Below, piece after piece: positions 15,838 through 24,020 of a DNA stretch of 52,786 nt. Both the position numbers and the translations under genes were made by a program. Origin of the DNA: an uncultured Lachnospiraceae bacterium (GTDB taxonomy: Bacteria > Bacillota > Clostridia > Lachnospirales > Lachnospiraceae). The notes beneath the pieces are model-generated. The model ran no database searches. It worked only from the letters and a program-made list of their open reading frames with translations, and was not told the DNA's origin. Positions within the stretch are counted from its first letter, which is position 1. Each line of letters opens with the position of its first letter. The DNA is taken from assembly GCA_900539715.1 (NCBI GenBank), contig UQDA01000019.1, positions 1 to 52,786 of the forward strand, given 5' to 3'.

Positions 15838-17127
15838 TCAGTCGTTGTTCGTTACGACCTCGCCATGACCCAGATTGTAGGTAATTTCACCTTCCAGTTC
15901 AACTTTCAGGACAGTCGCAAACTCATGCATATCCATGTCCTGTGCCCAGATCCAGCATGTACCCGGAATGCCGCTCCACGGCAGGGAACCTGTATAGGTA
16001 AATTTCAGCTCCTGGCCTGTATGCAGAACACTCACCTTCTTCACAGGAGTCTTTACGCCCTTTAAGCACAGAGCCTCTGTGGGCTTATCATATACGAACA
16101 GATAGATCGTCTTTTTATCTGCGGAAAGCGTGCTGCCGCCTAAGAACTGCTGGTATACCAGGCCCTTTTCCGTACCGAATATCGCTTCCTCATGGTCATG
16201 TATCCAGCTTCCCAGATCTAACAGTATCTTCTCCTGACGCTCATCCAGCGTTCCGTCTTCCTTTGGCCCGATGTCCAAAAGCATCTTTCCGCCGAGCGTG
16301 ATGCAGTCGCAGAACATGCGGACAATCTGGCCGCTCGTCTTGTAATCGTTGTCGCTGGGACGGTAGCCCCAGGAATCGTTCATCGTTGTACAGAATTCCC
16401 AAACGCCTTCGGGACCATACAGCGGGATACCCTGTTCAGGTGTCTCATAATCACCATAGCCCTGCATACGGGAATTTAAAATGACATTCGGATTTAAGCT
16501 ATGCAGATACTCTCTGAATTCCGGCATCTTCCACTGAGCTGCGCTGCGCTCCCAGTCACCGTCAAACCATAAAAGGTCAACCGTTCCATAGTTTGTCATC
16601 AGCTCTCTTAACTGGTTATTATTAAACTCGAGGAACTCCTGCCACTTCTCAGGGTCTTCCGGGCCGCCTGCCGGAGAACCGAATACGTCCTTTAAGCAGT
16701 CTTCCGGCTTGGAGCCTTCCGGATATACCGTTCTGTAACGGGGATCAGACCAGTCTATCAGAGAGAAATAGATACCCGTCTTCAATCCTGCTTTATGCAT
16801 CGCATCCGCATATTCCTTTACCAGATCCCTTGCCGCAGGAGTCTTTTTCACAACGCTTAAATCGCTGTACTTCGTGTCAAACAGCGCCACGCCGTCATGA
16901 TGCTTTGATGTCATGACAACATACTGTGCGCCCGCCTTTTTGAACAGCTCCGCCCACTTATCCGCATCGAATTTGGATGCCGTAAAGCCTTCGCACTGCT
17001 TCATATAATCTTCATAAGAAATATTGCCGTTGTGGAACGACCAGGACTCGGAAACATCGCCCACCGCGTAAATACCATAGTGAATAAAAATACCCAGCTT
17101 TGCCTGCCGGAACCAATCCTGCATCAT
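15838..17127 (-). CDS. GH29 alpha-L-fucosidase, cytoplasmic (429 aa)
   Basis: Retaining enzyme that releases alpha-linked L-fucose. Family features are WFRQAKLGIFIHYGIYAV at the start, VVMTSKHHDGVALFDTKYSD, GIYFSLIDW and the nucleophile motif VDLLWFDGDW. A shorter beta-sandwich follows the barrel and contains LLDIGPKEDGTLDERQ. There is no signal peptide, so it acts on imported sugars. GAGGAGG lies 8 nt before the first ATG. The gene follows the binding-protein gene after a perfect stem-loop terminator and has no room for its own promoter between them, so it is probably expressed by read-through. Linkage preference (alpha-1,6 core versus 1,2/1,3/1,4) cannot be read from the sequence. Confidence 0.93.
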   Translation of the reverse strand: MMQDWFRQAKLGIFIHYGIYAVGDVSESWSFHNGNISYEDYMKQCEGFTASKFDADKWAELFKKAGAQYVVMTSKHHDGVALFDTKYSDLSVVKKTPAARDLVKEYADAMHKAGLKTGIYFSLIDWSDPRYRTVYPEGSKPEDCLKDVFGSPAGGPEDPEKWQEFLEFNNNQLRELMTNYGTVDLLWFDGDWERSAAQWKMPEFREYLHSLNPNVILNSRMQGYGDYETPEQGIPLYGPEGVWEFCTTMNDSWGYRPSDNDYKTSGQIVRMFCDCITLGGKMLLDIGPKEDGTLDERQEKILLDLGSWIHDHEEAIFGTEKGLVYQQFLGGSTLSADKKTIYLFVYDKPTEALCLKGVKTPVKKVSVLHTGQELKFTYTGSLPWSGIPGTCWIWAQDMDMHEFATVLKVELEGEITYNLGHGEVVTNND

Positions 17128-17154
17128 AATTTTGTCCTCCTCGTTTTAAGATAG

Positions 17155-17193
17155 AAAAAGGCATATTACCCATACAGCGTAATATGCCTTTTT
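17155..17193 (-). terminator. Intercistronic terminator/attenuator between the binding-protein and fucosidase genes
   Basis: AAAAAGGCATATTAC and GTAATATGCCTTTTT form a perfect stem of about 15 bp with a loop of about 9 nt and a T-tail in minus-strand reading. It lies between the stop at 17247 and the fucosidase start at 17127. Partial termination here would make much more binding protein than downstream enzymes. Confidence 0.8.
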
Positions 17194-17246
17194 ACCTTCA
17201 CACACTTATGCGCGTATAATTATTCTTCGTTTATTTGTGCCGTGTC

Positions 17247-18878
17247 TTACTCAGCGATGTTCTCAATACCCTGCATGCTCAGCCAGTTCTCCAGACCGAG
17301 TGCTTTGATGCCGTCAACATATGCCTGCCATGCAGCGTCGTCTTCAACATCCAGCTCGCCGGTAACGAACATAGCCTGCTGCTGCTCGAAGTAGTCTAAG
17401 ATAGCTGTGGAGATATCGGAATACTCGTCTACCTTGTCCATGTCAACCCAGAAGGAAGGGATAACGTTCTCAGTCAGGTCTGCTTCGTAAGTCTGCTCTA
17501 CAACTTCCTTCTCGTCGTAGTTCGGATTCTCCTCGATGAACTCGAAGCCTTCGGGCAGGTACTTCGGCAGAGCCTGAGGCCACAGGTTGCTCCATGCATA
17601 CTGCTCCTGCTCTTCCTCAGACAGAGTGCTCATATCGATTGCATGATAACCGTCATCTTCTTTGTTTACGATTTTGCCTACAGGTCCTTTGTTACATCCG
17701 ATACCATTCTCCAGTGCGAATGCATTGTCGAACCAACGGCAGATGATTTCAGGATGCTCAGCGTTGTCTGTGATAACAGCCTGTGTTCTGTAGGTGTTTG
17801 TTCCCTGCGTGTCTCTCAGCCACTTACCGCCGTTCTCAACGTTCAGGACAGGAAGTACATCATACGGGGGCTTCTCAGGGCTCTGCGGAATACCGGAGAA
17901 CTCGTTGCTGCCGTAAGCGATGGAAACGCCGTACATATCCTGGTTACCTTTACCTTCCCATGTGGAAGTATCCTGTGTGAACAGCTCTACGTCAACGAGA
18001 CCTTTCTCATACAGGCCGTTGAACCATGTCAGGAACTCTCTGTAGGTAGAGCTGATACCGCCGTAAGTAACTTCTTCATTCAGCATACCGATACCGGTCT
18101 TGTCCATCGGAAGGCCAAACCAACCGGTCATAGCTTCGATGTGCTTGTTGTTCGGGTCAGCAGAGAACGGAATCTCATCGCTTGCATCGCCGTTGCCGTT
18201 TGCGTCCTGATCCTTGAATGCCTGCAGAACTGCCTCGAACTCTTCTGTTGTTGTCGGCATTTCCATGTTTACATTCTTCAGCCAGTCAGTGTTGATGAAA
18301 GGTGTATAACCAACAGTCGTATCGTCTACAACATAAGGGATTGCGTAGATATGGCCATCCGGAGCCGTCATCTTCTCTCTTACGCCGGGACGATCCAGCA
18401 TTGCTGTGATGTTCGGGCAGTACTTCTCGAAGTAATCTTCCAGAGGGATGAATACACCCTGATTTACACCGTATGTCAGAATCATGCTGTCAGACAGTGT
18501 CCAGCCGCCGATAACATCTGCATAGTCACCGGAGTTTAAGTCCAAGTTCAGACGCTCTTTAGCAGTCTCGTAAGGGAACAGGCGAAGCTCAACATCTACA
18601 CCTGTCTGCTCCTTTAAGATAGGCATCATAACGAATTCGCCTGTAGCGCTGCTGTCGTCTACAAAGATAGAAAAGTTGTAAGCGCCCTCGTCTACGATCG
18701 GCAGACCCTCGGCATACATTAAGCCGTCCACCTTGCCATCTGCATCAACTGTCTGCTCCGCTGCAGGAGTTGCTGCTCCGCTTGTGCCCTTATCAGCGCT
18801 GTCGCTGCCGCCGCAGCCTGCAAGGGAACCCGCACACATTGCTGCAACAAGCAGTAATGCTACTGATTTCTTTTTCAT
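17247..18878 (-). CDS. Extracellular sugar-binding lipoprotein of a CUT1 (LplA-type) ABC importer
   Basis: Captures the substrate outside the cell for the two permeases upstream. It has a basic N-terminus and hydrophobic signal followed by the lipobox SLAGC, so it is anchored by lipid at about Cys21. The mature part carries family-1/LplA-like blocks such as DYADVIGGWTLSDSM, GHIYAIPYVVDDTTVGYTPF and DQDANGNGDASDEIPFS, and is 543 residues long. AGGAGG precedes the ATG at 18878. The gene is flanked by two stem-loops, which suggests transcript processing that raises its level. Similar proteins bind large oligosaccharides or modified sugars; the ligand is not predictable. Confidence 0.9.
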   Translation of the reverse strand: MKKKSVALLLVAAMCAGSLAGCGGSDSADKGTSGAATPAAEQTVDADGKVDGLMYAEGLPIVDEGAYNFSIFVDDSSATGEFVMMPILKEQTGVDVELRLFPYETAKERLNLDLNSGDYADVIGGWTLSDSMILTYGVNQGVFIPLEDYFEKYCPNITAMLDRPGVREKMTAPDGHIYAIPYVVDDTTVGYTPFINTDWLKNVNMEMPTTTEEFEAVLQAFKDQDANGNGDASDEIPFSADPNNKHIEAMTGWFGLPMDKTGIGMLNEEVTYGGISSTYREFLTWFNGLYEKGLVDVELFTQDTSTWEGKGNQDMYGVSIAYGSNEFSGIPQSPEKPPYDVLPVLNVENGGKWLRDTQGTNTYRTQAVITDNAEHPEIICRWFDNAFALENGIGCNKGPVGKIVNKEDDGYHAIDMSTLSEEEQEQYAWSNLWPQALPKYLPEGFEFIEENPNYDEKEVVEQTYEADLTENVIPSFWVDMDKVDEYSDISTAILDYFEQQQAMFVTGELDVEDDAAWQAYVDGIKALGLENWLSMQGIENIAE

Positions 18879-18916
18879 GTTACTTTTCCTCCTAAAAAAT
18901 TTATGCTTCTTTTTAA

Positions 18917-18950
18917 ACGGCATATCCTGTCAGCAGGCAGCATATGCCGT
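18917..18950. promoter_or_regulatory. Intercistronic hairpin upstream of the binding-protein gene
   Basis: ACGGCATAT and ATATGCCGT form a 9-bp stem, with an inner CCTG/CAGG stem. It lies between the permease stop at 18975 and the lipoprotein start. With the terminator at 17155-17193 it brackets the binding-protein message. Confidence 0.5.
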
Positions 18951-18974
18951 CACAGCAACAATGGAATTTCTGTA

Positions 18975-19910
18975 TCAGCCCTTTACGGAACCGATCATAA
19001 CGCCCTTTACGAAATGCTTCTGGATGAAAGGGTACAGTATCAGGACAGGAACCGAGCTGATGATGATAAGGGAGTACTTCATCAGGTCGAGCAGCTGCTG
19101 CTTCTCTCTCAGCGCAGCTCTTGCCTCCGCGGTCGTTGCCGCCTGAGACAATGCATTCTGATTCGTTATCAGGATATTTCTCAGCACCAGCTGTAACGGG
19201 TACTTGTTCTGATCGGAGATATACAGCAATGCGGAGAAGTAGGAGTTCCAGTGACCTACGCCGTAGTACAGCACCAGAATAGCTGTTATCGCTGCGGACA
19301 GAGGCAGGGCTATCGCAAAGAAGAAGCGTCCCTGCGTACATCCGTCGATTTCAGCAGCCTCGTACAGCTCTTCGGAAATGTTTGTCTGGAAGAAGGTACG
19401 GGCAACGATCATGTTATACACACTCAGACATCCGGGCAGTATCAGCGCCCACATAGTATTGAGCATGTGCATATTCTTAACAACCAGATAGGTAGGTATC
19501 ATACCGCCGCTGAAGAACATCGTAACCATGTAGAACAGGGTGATGATCTTCTTACCGCCGAATTTGGAACGGGACAGCGCATATGCTGTAGGAAGCGTAA
19601 CCGCAAGGTTTACAATAACACCGCAGAATGTATAAACGATAGCGTTTACAAAACCGGTCATAACCTGCTTGTCTTCAAACACTTCCGCATAACCCTTTAA
19701 GGTAAAGCCGATGGGCTTCCAGAGCACCTTACCGGCGGATACCGCAGCCGGGTCACTGATGGAGGAGATGATAACCCACCACAGCGGATAAGCCACGATG
19801 AACAATATCAGTGTCAGGATGATAAAAATGACAGTATCATAAATGACGTCTTCCCGACAGCGTTTGATTTTCTTTTTGGAATTAAATTCCATTTCTCTTG
19901 TCTTTTTCAT
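18975..19910 (-). CDS. Carbohydrate ABC transporter permease, LplC/YtcP type
   Basis: Inner-membrane component of the CUT1 importer. Six hydrophobic segments are visible, and the ATPase-docking EAA loop reads EAAEIDGCTQGRFFFAIALP (near residues 200-220). The C-terminal end VKGVMIGSVKG is typical of this subfamily. GGAGG lies 7 nt before the ATG, and only 12 nt separate it from the preceding permease. No ATPase gene is present in the locus; in this family the shared MsmX-type ATPase is usually encoded elsewhere. Confidence 0.92.
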   Translation of the reverse strand: MKKTREMEFNSKKKIKRCREDVIYDTVIFIILTLILFIVAYPLWWVIISSISDPAAVSAGKVLWKPIGFTLKGYAEVFEDKQVMTGFVNAIVYTFCGVIVNLAVTLPTAYALSRSKFGGKKIITLFYMVTMFFSGGMIPTYLVVKNMHMLNTMWALILPGCLSVYNMIVARTFFQTNISEELYEAAEIDGCTQGRFFFAIALPLSAAITAILVLYYGVGHWNSYFSALLYISDQNKYPLQLVLRNILITNQNALSQAATTAEARAALREKQQLLDLMKYSLIIISSVPVLILYPFIQKHFVKGVMIGSVKG

Positions 19911-19922
19911 TTTCGCTCCTCC

Positions 19923-20852
19923 TTACCACAGGCTGTTGCCGGATAACTTATCCGCTGCCTTATTCACGATAACCAGCATGATCAGGTTGATGATCGTGTT
20001 GAACAGACCTATTGCGGTGGAGTATGACATATCGTTATTTATCAGACCGACCTTATACACATAAGTGGAAATGATTTCGGATACCTGCAGGTTCAGGTCA
20101 TTCTGCAGCAGGAAGGCCTTCTCAAATCCGATGGACAGGATGCTTCCGCAGTTCATGATCAGCAGGATCGTTGCGGTCGGCAGGATAGAAGGCAAGTCGA
20201 TAAAACGGATAAGCTGGAACTTGGTTGCACCGTCAACCTTCGCCGCCTCATGCAGCTCGGGGCTGATACCGGACAGAGCCGCGAAATAGATAACGGAGTT
20301 CCATCCCATCGTCTGCCATACGCCCGACCACGTATAAATGTGACGCCAGTACTCCTTCTTCGCCATCAGGTTGACGGAATCGCCGCCAAACATCTTGATA
20401 ACGTTGCCGATAACGCCGACGGACGGAGACAGGAACAGGATGATCATACCACACATAACCACGGCGGAAATAAAGTTCGGCGCATAGGTTACAGTCTGGA
20501 TCACCTTCCGGTATCTCTTGTGACGGAACGAGTTCAGCATCAGCGCAAGGATGATCGGAATCGGGAACGAAACGAGCAGTCCGTACAGGCTCAGAATCAG
20601 GGTATTCTTGATAGTCATTCCGAAATACGGAGAATCGAAGAATCTCTGGAAATAGTACATTCCTACCCACGGGCTGTTCCAAATGCCGGCTTTCGCATTA
20701 TAACGACGAAATGCCAGCTGCACGCCGTACATCGGAATGTAGCTGAAAATAAATGTCAGAATGATACCGGGGATACAAAACAGGTACAGAGACAGGTCTC
20801 TTTTAAACGCCCGCTTTGTGCTCCCTTTCTTTTTGGGTTGCTTTGCTTTCAT
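19923..20852 (-). CDS. Carbohydrate ABC transporter permease, LplB/YteP type (first gene of the operon)
   Basis: Pairs with the next permease to form the membrane channel. Features are a basic N-terminus, six hydrophobic segments, PMYGVQLAFRRYNAKAGI after the first helix and the EAA loop EAAKVDGATKFQLIRFIDLP. The C-terminus ends in a short NSLW tail, as in LplB relatives. An AGAAGGGAGAAG site precedes the ATG. It is the first gene after the promoter at 21027-21055 and has a leader of about 165 nt. The upstream intergenic region also drives the divergent CBM9-like gene, so both transcripts may share control. Confidence 0.92.
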   Translation of the reverse strand: MKAKQPKKKGSTKRAFKRDLSLYLFCIPGIILTFIFSYIPMYGVQLAFRRYNAKAGIWNSPWVGMYYFQRFFDSPYFGMTIKNTLILSLYGLLVSFPIPIILALMLNSFRHKRYRKVIQTVTYAPNFISAVVMCGMIILFLSPSVGVIGNVIKMFGGDSVNLMAKKEYWRHIYTWSGVWQTMGWNSVIYFAALSGISPELHEAAKVDGATKFQLIRFIDLPSILPTATILLIMNCGSILSIGFEKAFLLQNDLNLQVSEIISTYVYKVGLINNDMSYSTAIGLFNTIINLIMLVIVNKAADKLSGNSLW

Positions 20853-21026
20853 ACACTTCTCCCTTCTTTGGTGCTGCTTGTATTACTTATCCGCCCTGCC
20901 GTCACGTTTATGGTTGATGAACATAATTGTGAACATTTCTTTTTGAGCGGATTCAGCTCTTTTTTCAAAAGTGTATTAAAAAGTGTCAAATCTTTTTAAT
21001 CCTTCATGTGAAATTATTATGTATAA

Positions 21027-21055
21027 ATAATAATCTACCAGCCTCTCGTTGTCAA
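21027..21055 (-). promoter_or_regulatory. Sigma-A promoter of the glycan-import operon
   Basis: On the minus strand: perfect TTGACA (21050-21055), a 17-bp spacer, then TATTAT (21027-21032). It leaves a leader of about 165 nt before the LplB-type start. Confidence 0.7.
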
Positions 21056-21125
21056 TGTTTTTAATGTTTTTATTTCTTTTTATACTTTTTTCACATTCAA
21101 CATCGCTTTTTAATGGTTATTTTTT

Positions 21126-21142
21126 GTTAAAGTTGTTTTAAC
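21126..21142. promoter_or_regulatory. Palindromic candidate operator
   Basis: GTTAAA and TTTAAC are perfect inverted arms around GTTGT. The site lies upstream of both divergent promoters' -35 boxes, about 70 bp from each. No matching regulator gene is adjacent. Confidence 0.35.
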
Positions 21143-21191
21143 GCTTTTTCATTTTGTTCACTTTTGTTCATTTTTAATATTGTTCCCGCGC

Positions 21192-21220
21192 TTGTACATC
21201 TGATTGCACAATGGTATAAT
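21192..21220 (+). promoter_or_regulatory. Sigma-A promoter of the CBM9-like gene
   Basis: TTGTAC (21192-21197), a 17-bp spacer, then perfect TATAAT (21215-21220), 50 nt before the ATG. Confidence 0.7.
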
Positions 21221-21270
21221 GTCCGTAATAACAGCGCCGTTTTCCAACCGCGCAGAAAAGAGGTAATGCC

Positions 21271-22329
21271 ATGAGCAAGATCAACATCCCCATTCCTGCC
21301 GTCGATTTCCAGCCTCCGGTTTATGTATGCCGCCGCGCTGCCGGCGAATTTACGCTGGACGGCAGACTTGACAAACCCTTCTGGGAAAACGCCCCCTGGA
21401 CGGACGCCTTTCTGGATATCGAAGGCAGCCATATGCCCCTCCCCCGTTTCCTCACCCGTGCCAAGATGCTCTGGGATGACGAAAACATCTACTTCGGGGC
21501 ACAGCTTGACGGCGATGAGATCTGGGGACACATCACCCAGCGCGACGCCGTTATCTTCCACGACAACGACTTTGAAATATTCATCGACCCTGACTCAGAT
21601 ACCCAGCAGTATTATGAGTTTGAAATGAACGTTCTGAACACTGTATGGGATCTGTTCCTCCCTATCGCATACAGGGACGGCGGCGATGCCTTAAACGGCT
21701 TCGACTATCACGGCCTGCGTACAGCGGTTCATGTGGACGGCGATATCAATGACCCTTCCGCAAAAAACAACTTCTGGTCCGTTGAGGTCGTTATCCCCTT
21801 TGCTTCTTTAAATGAGTGCATCCCCAACCAGCCCGTTCCGAAGTCCGGCGATTTCTACCGCCTGAACTTCTCCCGCGTCCAGTGGAAAGTAGACGTTGAA
21901 GAAAGCGCCTTCCATAAGCGCACCGGAGAAAACGGCAGGCCGCTCCCTGAGGACAACTGGGTATGGGCACCTACCGGCGTGATAAATATCCACTATCCCG
22001 AGCTGTGGGGCTTTTTGTTCTTCGCTGATGCAGATGCGGATGACGCAGCCTTTGCCATCCCCGAGGATGAAAAGCGCAAATGGGAGCTCCGCAAGCTGTA
22101 CTATGCGGAAAAGATTCATTTCGACCTCCACGGCAGCTATACCGCCGATCTTGGAGTTCTGAAAGGAATCCTGAAGGAATACGCCCCGAACGAGAAAAAT
22201 GTTTCCGTAAGAGACGACCTTACTTATACTGTTGAAACTACTTCTCATGGATTCGAGCTTTCCTGCCCCGCAGAAGAAGACGGTCACAACATCGTACTGT
22301 TTGGCAACGGAAAGGTTAAGAAAATCTAA
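21271..22329 (+). CDS. CBM9-like carbohydrate-binding domain protein, cytoplasmic (352 aa)
   Basis: The fold family of CBM9 is visible from residue ~18: YVCRRAAGEFTLDGRLDKPF, then WTDAFLDIEG, TRAKMLWDDENIYFGAQLDG, NDFEIFIDPDSDTQQYYEFE and SVEVVIPFASL. In secreted xylanases CBM9 binds sugar chain ends; stand-alone proteins like this lack a known role. There is no signal peptide, so it acts inside the cell, perhaps binding or processing an imported glycan. AAGAGG precedes the ATG. It is transcribed away from the glycan-import operon through a shared control region and ends at a strong terminator. Function in the locus is inferred from position only. Confidence 0.85.
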   Translation: MSKINIPIPAVDFQPPVYVCRRAAGEFTLDGRLDKPFWENAPWTDAFLDIEGSHMPLPRFLTRAKMLWDDENIYFGAQLDGDEIWGHITQRDAVIFHDNDFEIFIDPDSDTQQYYEFEMNVLNTVWDLFLPIAYRDGGDALNGFDYHGLRTAVHVDGDINDPSAKNNFWSVEVVIPFASLNECIPNQPVPKSGDFYRLNFSRVQWKVDVEESAFHKRTGENGRPLPEDNWVWAPTGVINIHYPELWGFLFFADADADDAAFAIPEDEKRKWELRKLYYAEKIHFDLHGSYTADLGVLKGILKEYAPNEKNVSVRDDLTYTVETTSHGFELSCPAEEDGHNIVLFGNGKVKKI

Positions 22330-22336
22330 GATTTTC

Positions 22337-22379
22337 AAAAAAATAAGAATGAGGTTTTCCCGCCTCATTCTTATTTTTT
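22337..22379. terminator. Bidirectional terminator between the convergent CBM9-like and rpe genes
   Basis: AAAAAATAAGAATGAGG and CCTCATTCTTATTTTTT are perfect inverted arms (17 bp) around an 8-nt loop, with T-runs in both directions. Confidence 0.9.
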
Positions 22380-22393
22380 ATCCCCGTATTCTA

Positions 22394-23062
22394 TTATGCT
22401 TCCCCGTTTTTCCGGTTTATCACTTCCATGATAGCCGCTGCATTTTTAGCGGGATCTCTAAATACGGAAGATCCTGCCACAAGCACATCAGCGCCCGCAT
22501 CCAGTATCATTTCCGCATTGGCGGGTCCGATTCCGCCATCCACCTCCAGCTCTATCTGACGTCCGCACGCCGCTATCATTTCCGCCGCACGCCGAATACG
22601 TCCCGTTGACTCAGGGAAATATTTCTGTCCGCCAAACCCTGGTTCCACGCTCATGATAAGCAGAAGATCTATACAGTCCAGATATTCCTCCACCGCTTCC
22701 AGTTCCGTTCCCGGTTTGATAGAAATACCTGCCCGGCAGCCTGCGCCGTGTATCAGATCTATCGTTCCTCTCACATCTGCACAGGCTTCCAGATGAAACG
22801 TGATAATATCCGCTCCTGCCTTTGCAAAGGCTTCCACATAGCGTTCCGGCTCAATGATCATCAGATGTACATCCAGAACCATATCACAGGATGAGCGGAT
22901 GGACTCCACCACGCACATCCCGTATGACAGCGCCGGCACGAACATGCCATCCATCACGTCTATGTGCAGATATTTTGCCCCCTCCCGTTTTACCTCTTCA
23001 ATCTGTTCTCCCAGCTTCATGATGTCTGCCGCCAAAATCGACGGAGCCAGAATCTTCTCCAT
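22394..23062 (-). CDS. rpe: Ribulose-phosphate 3-epimerase
   Basis: Interconverts ribulose-5-phosphate and xylulose-5-phosphate in the pentose phosphate pathway. The TIM barrel shows the metal ligands in LHIDVMDGMFVP and VLDVHLMI, the MSVEPGFGGQ loop and the catalytic Asp plus phosphate site in LEVDGGIGPANA and VAGSSVFR. Length of 222 is normal. It follows the split transketolase by 13 nt and is co-transcribed with it. This three-gene set supplies xylulose-5-phosphate to transketolase, and it may serve a pentose route rather than the core pathway alone. It ends at a bidirectional terminator. Confidence 0.95.
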   Translation of the reverse strand: MEKILAPSILAADIMKLGEQIEEVKREGAKYLHIDVMDGMFVPALSYGMCVVESIRSSCDMVLDVHLMIIEPERYVEAFAKAGADIITFHLEACADVRGTIDLIHGAGCRAGISIKPGTELEAVEEYLDCIDLLLIMSVEPGFGGQKYFPESTGRIRRAAEMIAACGRQIELEVDGGIGPANAEMILDAGADVLVAGSSVFRDPAKNAAAIMEVINRKNGEA

Positions 23063-23075
23063 GAAATCTCCTTTC

Positions 23076-24020
23076 TTATCGGGTCACAAATTCTTTCACA
23101 CGGCTGTAAACACCTTCGCCGTCCAGACCATATTTTACCAGCAGAGCCGCTGCCGAACCGGATTCTCCGAATACGTCGTTGATGCCGATACGGCATACAG
23201 GCGTCGGACAAAGCTCAGAAAGAGCTTCGCACACTGCGCCGCCAAGACCGCCGACTACCGAATGCTCTTCTGCCGTCACTACTTTTCCGGTCTTTTTTGC
23301 GCTCTTTACAATGATTTCTGTATCCAGGGGCTTTATCGTGTGTATATTGATAACTTCCGCGCTGATTCCTTCCGCAGCCAGCTTCTCCGCAGCTTCCAGA
23401 GCAGAATTTACCATTATTCCCGTCGCCACGATCGTCACATCCGTACCCTCGCGCAGAAGCACGCCTTTGCCCATCTCAAACTGATAATCAGGGCGGTCAT
23501 TGATCACCGGAACTGCCGCGCGTCCAAAACGCATGTAAACAGGACCTTCATATTCAACCGCCGCCTTCACGCACGCTTTCGCCTCTACAGCATCCGCAGG
23601 ATTTAAGATGACCATTCCGGGTATCGTGCGCATCAGGGCGATATCCTCGTTACACTGATGGGTAGCGCCGTCCTCTCCAACTGTGATGCCCGCATGGGTA
23701 GCTCCTATCTTCACATTCAAATGAGGATAGCCGATGGAGTTGCGCACCTGTTCAAACGCTCTGCCCGCAGCAAACATCGCAAAAGTGCTCGCTACCGGTA
23801 TCTTGCCCACAAGTGACAGACCCGCAGCTACACCCATCATATTTCCTTCCGCGATACCGCAGTCGATATGACGCTCGGGAAATTTCTTTTTAAATACGCT
23901 GGTCTTTGTCGCCGCCGCCAGATCGGCATCCAGCACTACCAGCTCAGGATATGTCTCGCCAAGTTCAGCCAGCATCTCTCCATAGGCTTCTCTGGTCGCA
24001 ATCTTTTTTATTTCTGACAT
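23076..24020 (-). CDS. Transketolase, C-terminal subunit (pyrimidine-binding and C-terminal domains)
   Basis: Second half of a split transketolase. It carries the pyrimidine-binding domain of ThDP (about 1-180) with the catalytic Glu region GIAEGNMMGVAAGLSL and the THAGITVGEDGATHQ loop, then the C-terminal domain (about 190-314). Split transketolases are normal in Firmicutes, so this is not a frameshift. The start overlaps the end of the N-terminal subunit by 13 nt, so the two are translationally coupled and assemble together. Length is 314. Confidence 0.94.
   Translation of the reverse strand: MSEIKKIATREAYGEMLAELGETYPELVVLDADLAAATKTSVFKKKFPERHIDCGIAEGNMMGVAAGLSLVGKIPVASTFAMFAAGRAFEQVRNSIGYPHLNVKIGATHAGITVGEDGATHQCNEDIALMRTIPGMVILNPADAVEAKACVKAAVEYEGPVYMRFGRAAVPVINDRPDYQFEMGKGVLLREGTDVTIVATGIMVNSALEAAEKLAAEGISAEVINIHTIKPLDTEIIVKSAKKTGKVVTAEEHSVVGGLGGAVCEALSELCPTPVCRIGINDVFGESGSAAALLVKYGLDGEGVYSRVKEFVTR

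Larger units (their letters stand above)
20853..21270. promoter_or_regulatory. 418-bp divergent regulatory region
   Basis: AT-rich gap between the permease operon and the CBM9-like gene. It contains one good promoter on each strand (listed separately) and the 17-bp palindrome GTTAAA-GTTGT-TTTAAC at 21126-21142. Near 21154-21171 there is also a direct repeat of the type TTTTGTTCA. No small gene was seen. The palindrome is a candidate operator for a repressor or activator. Confidence 0.55.

Noticed and set aside
17643..18539. 298-codon plus-strand open frame
   Set aside because: Antisense to the binding lipoprotein gene, which has an unmistakable lipobox and family motifs.
21056..21190. AT-rich stretch as a riboswitch or small RNA
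   Set aside because: Only T-rich simple sequence and one palindrome; no conserved aptamer-like pairing was seen.
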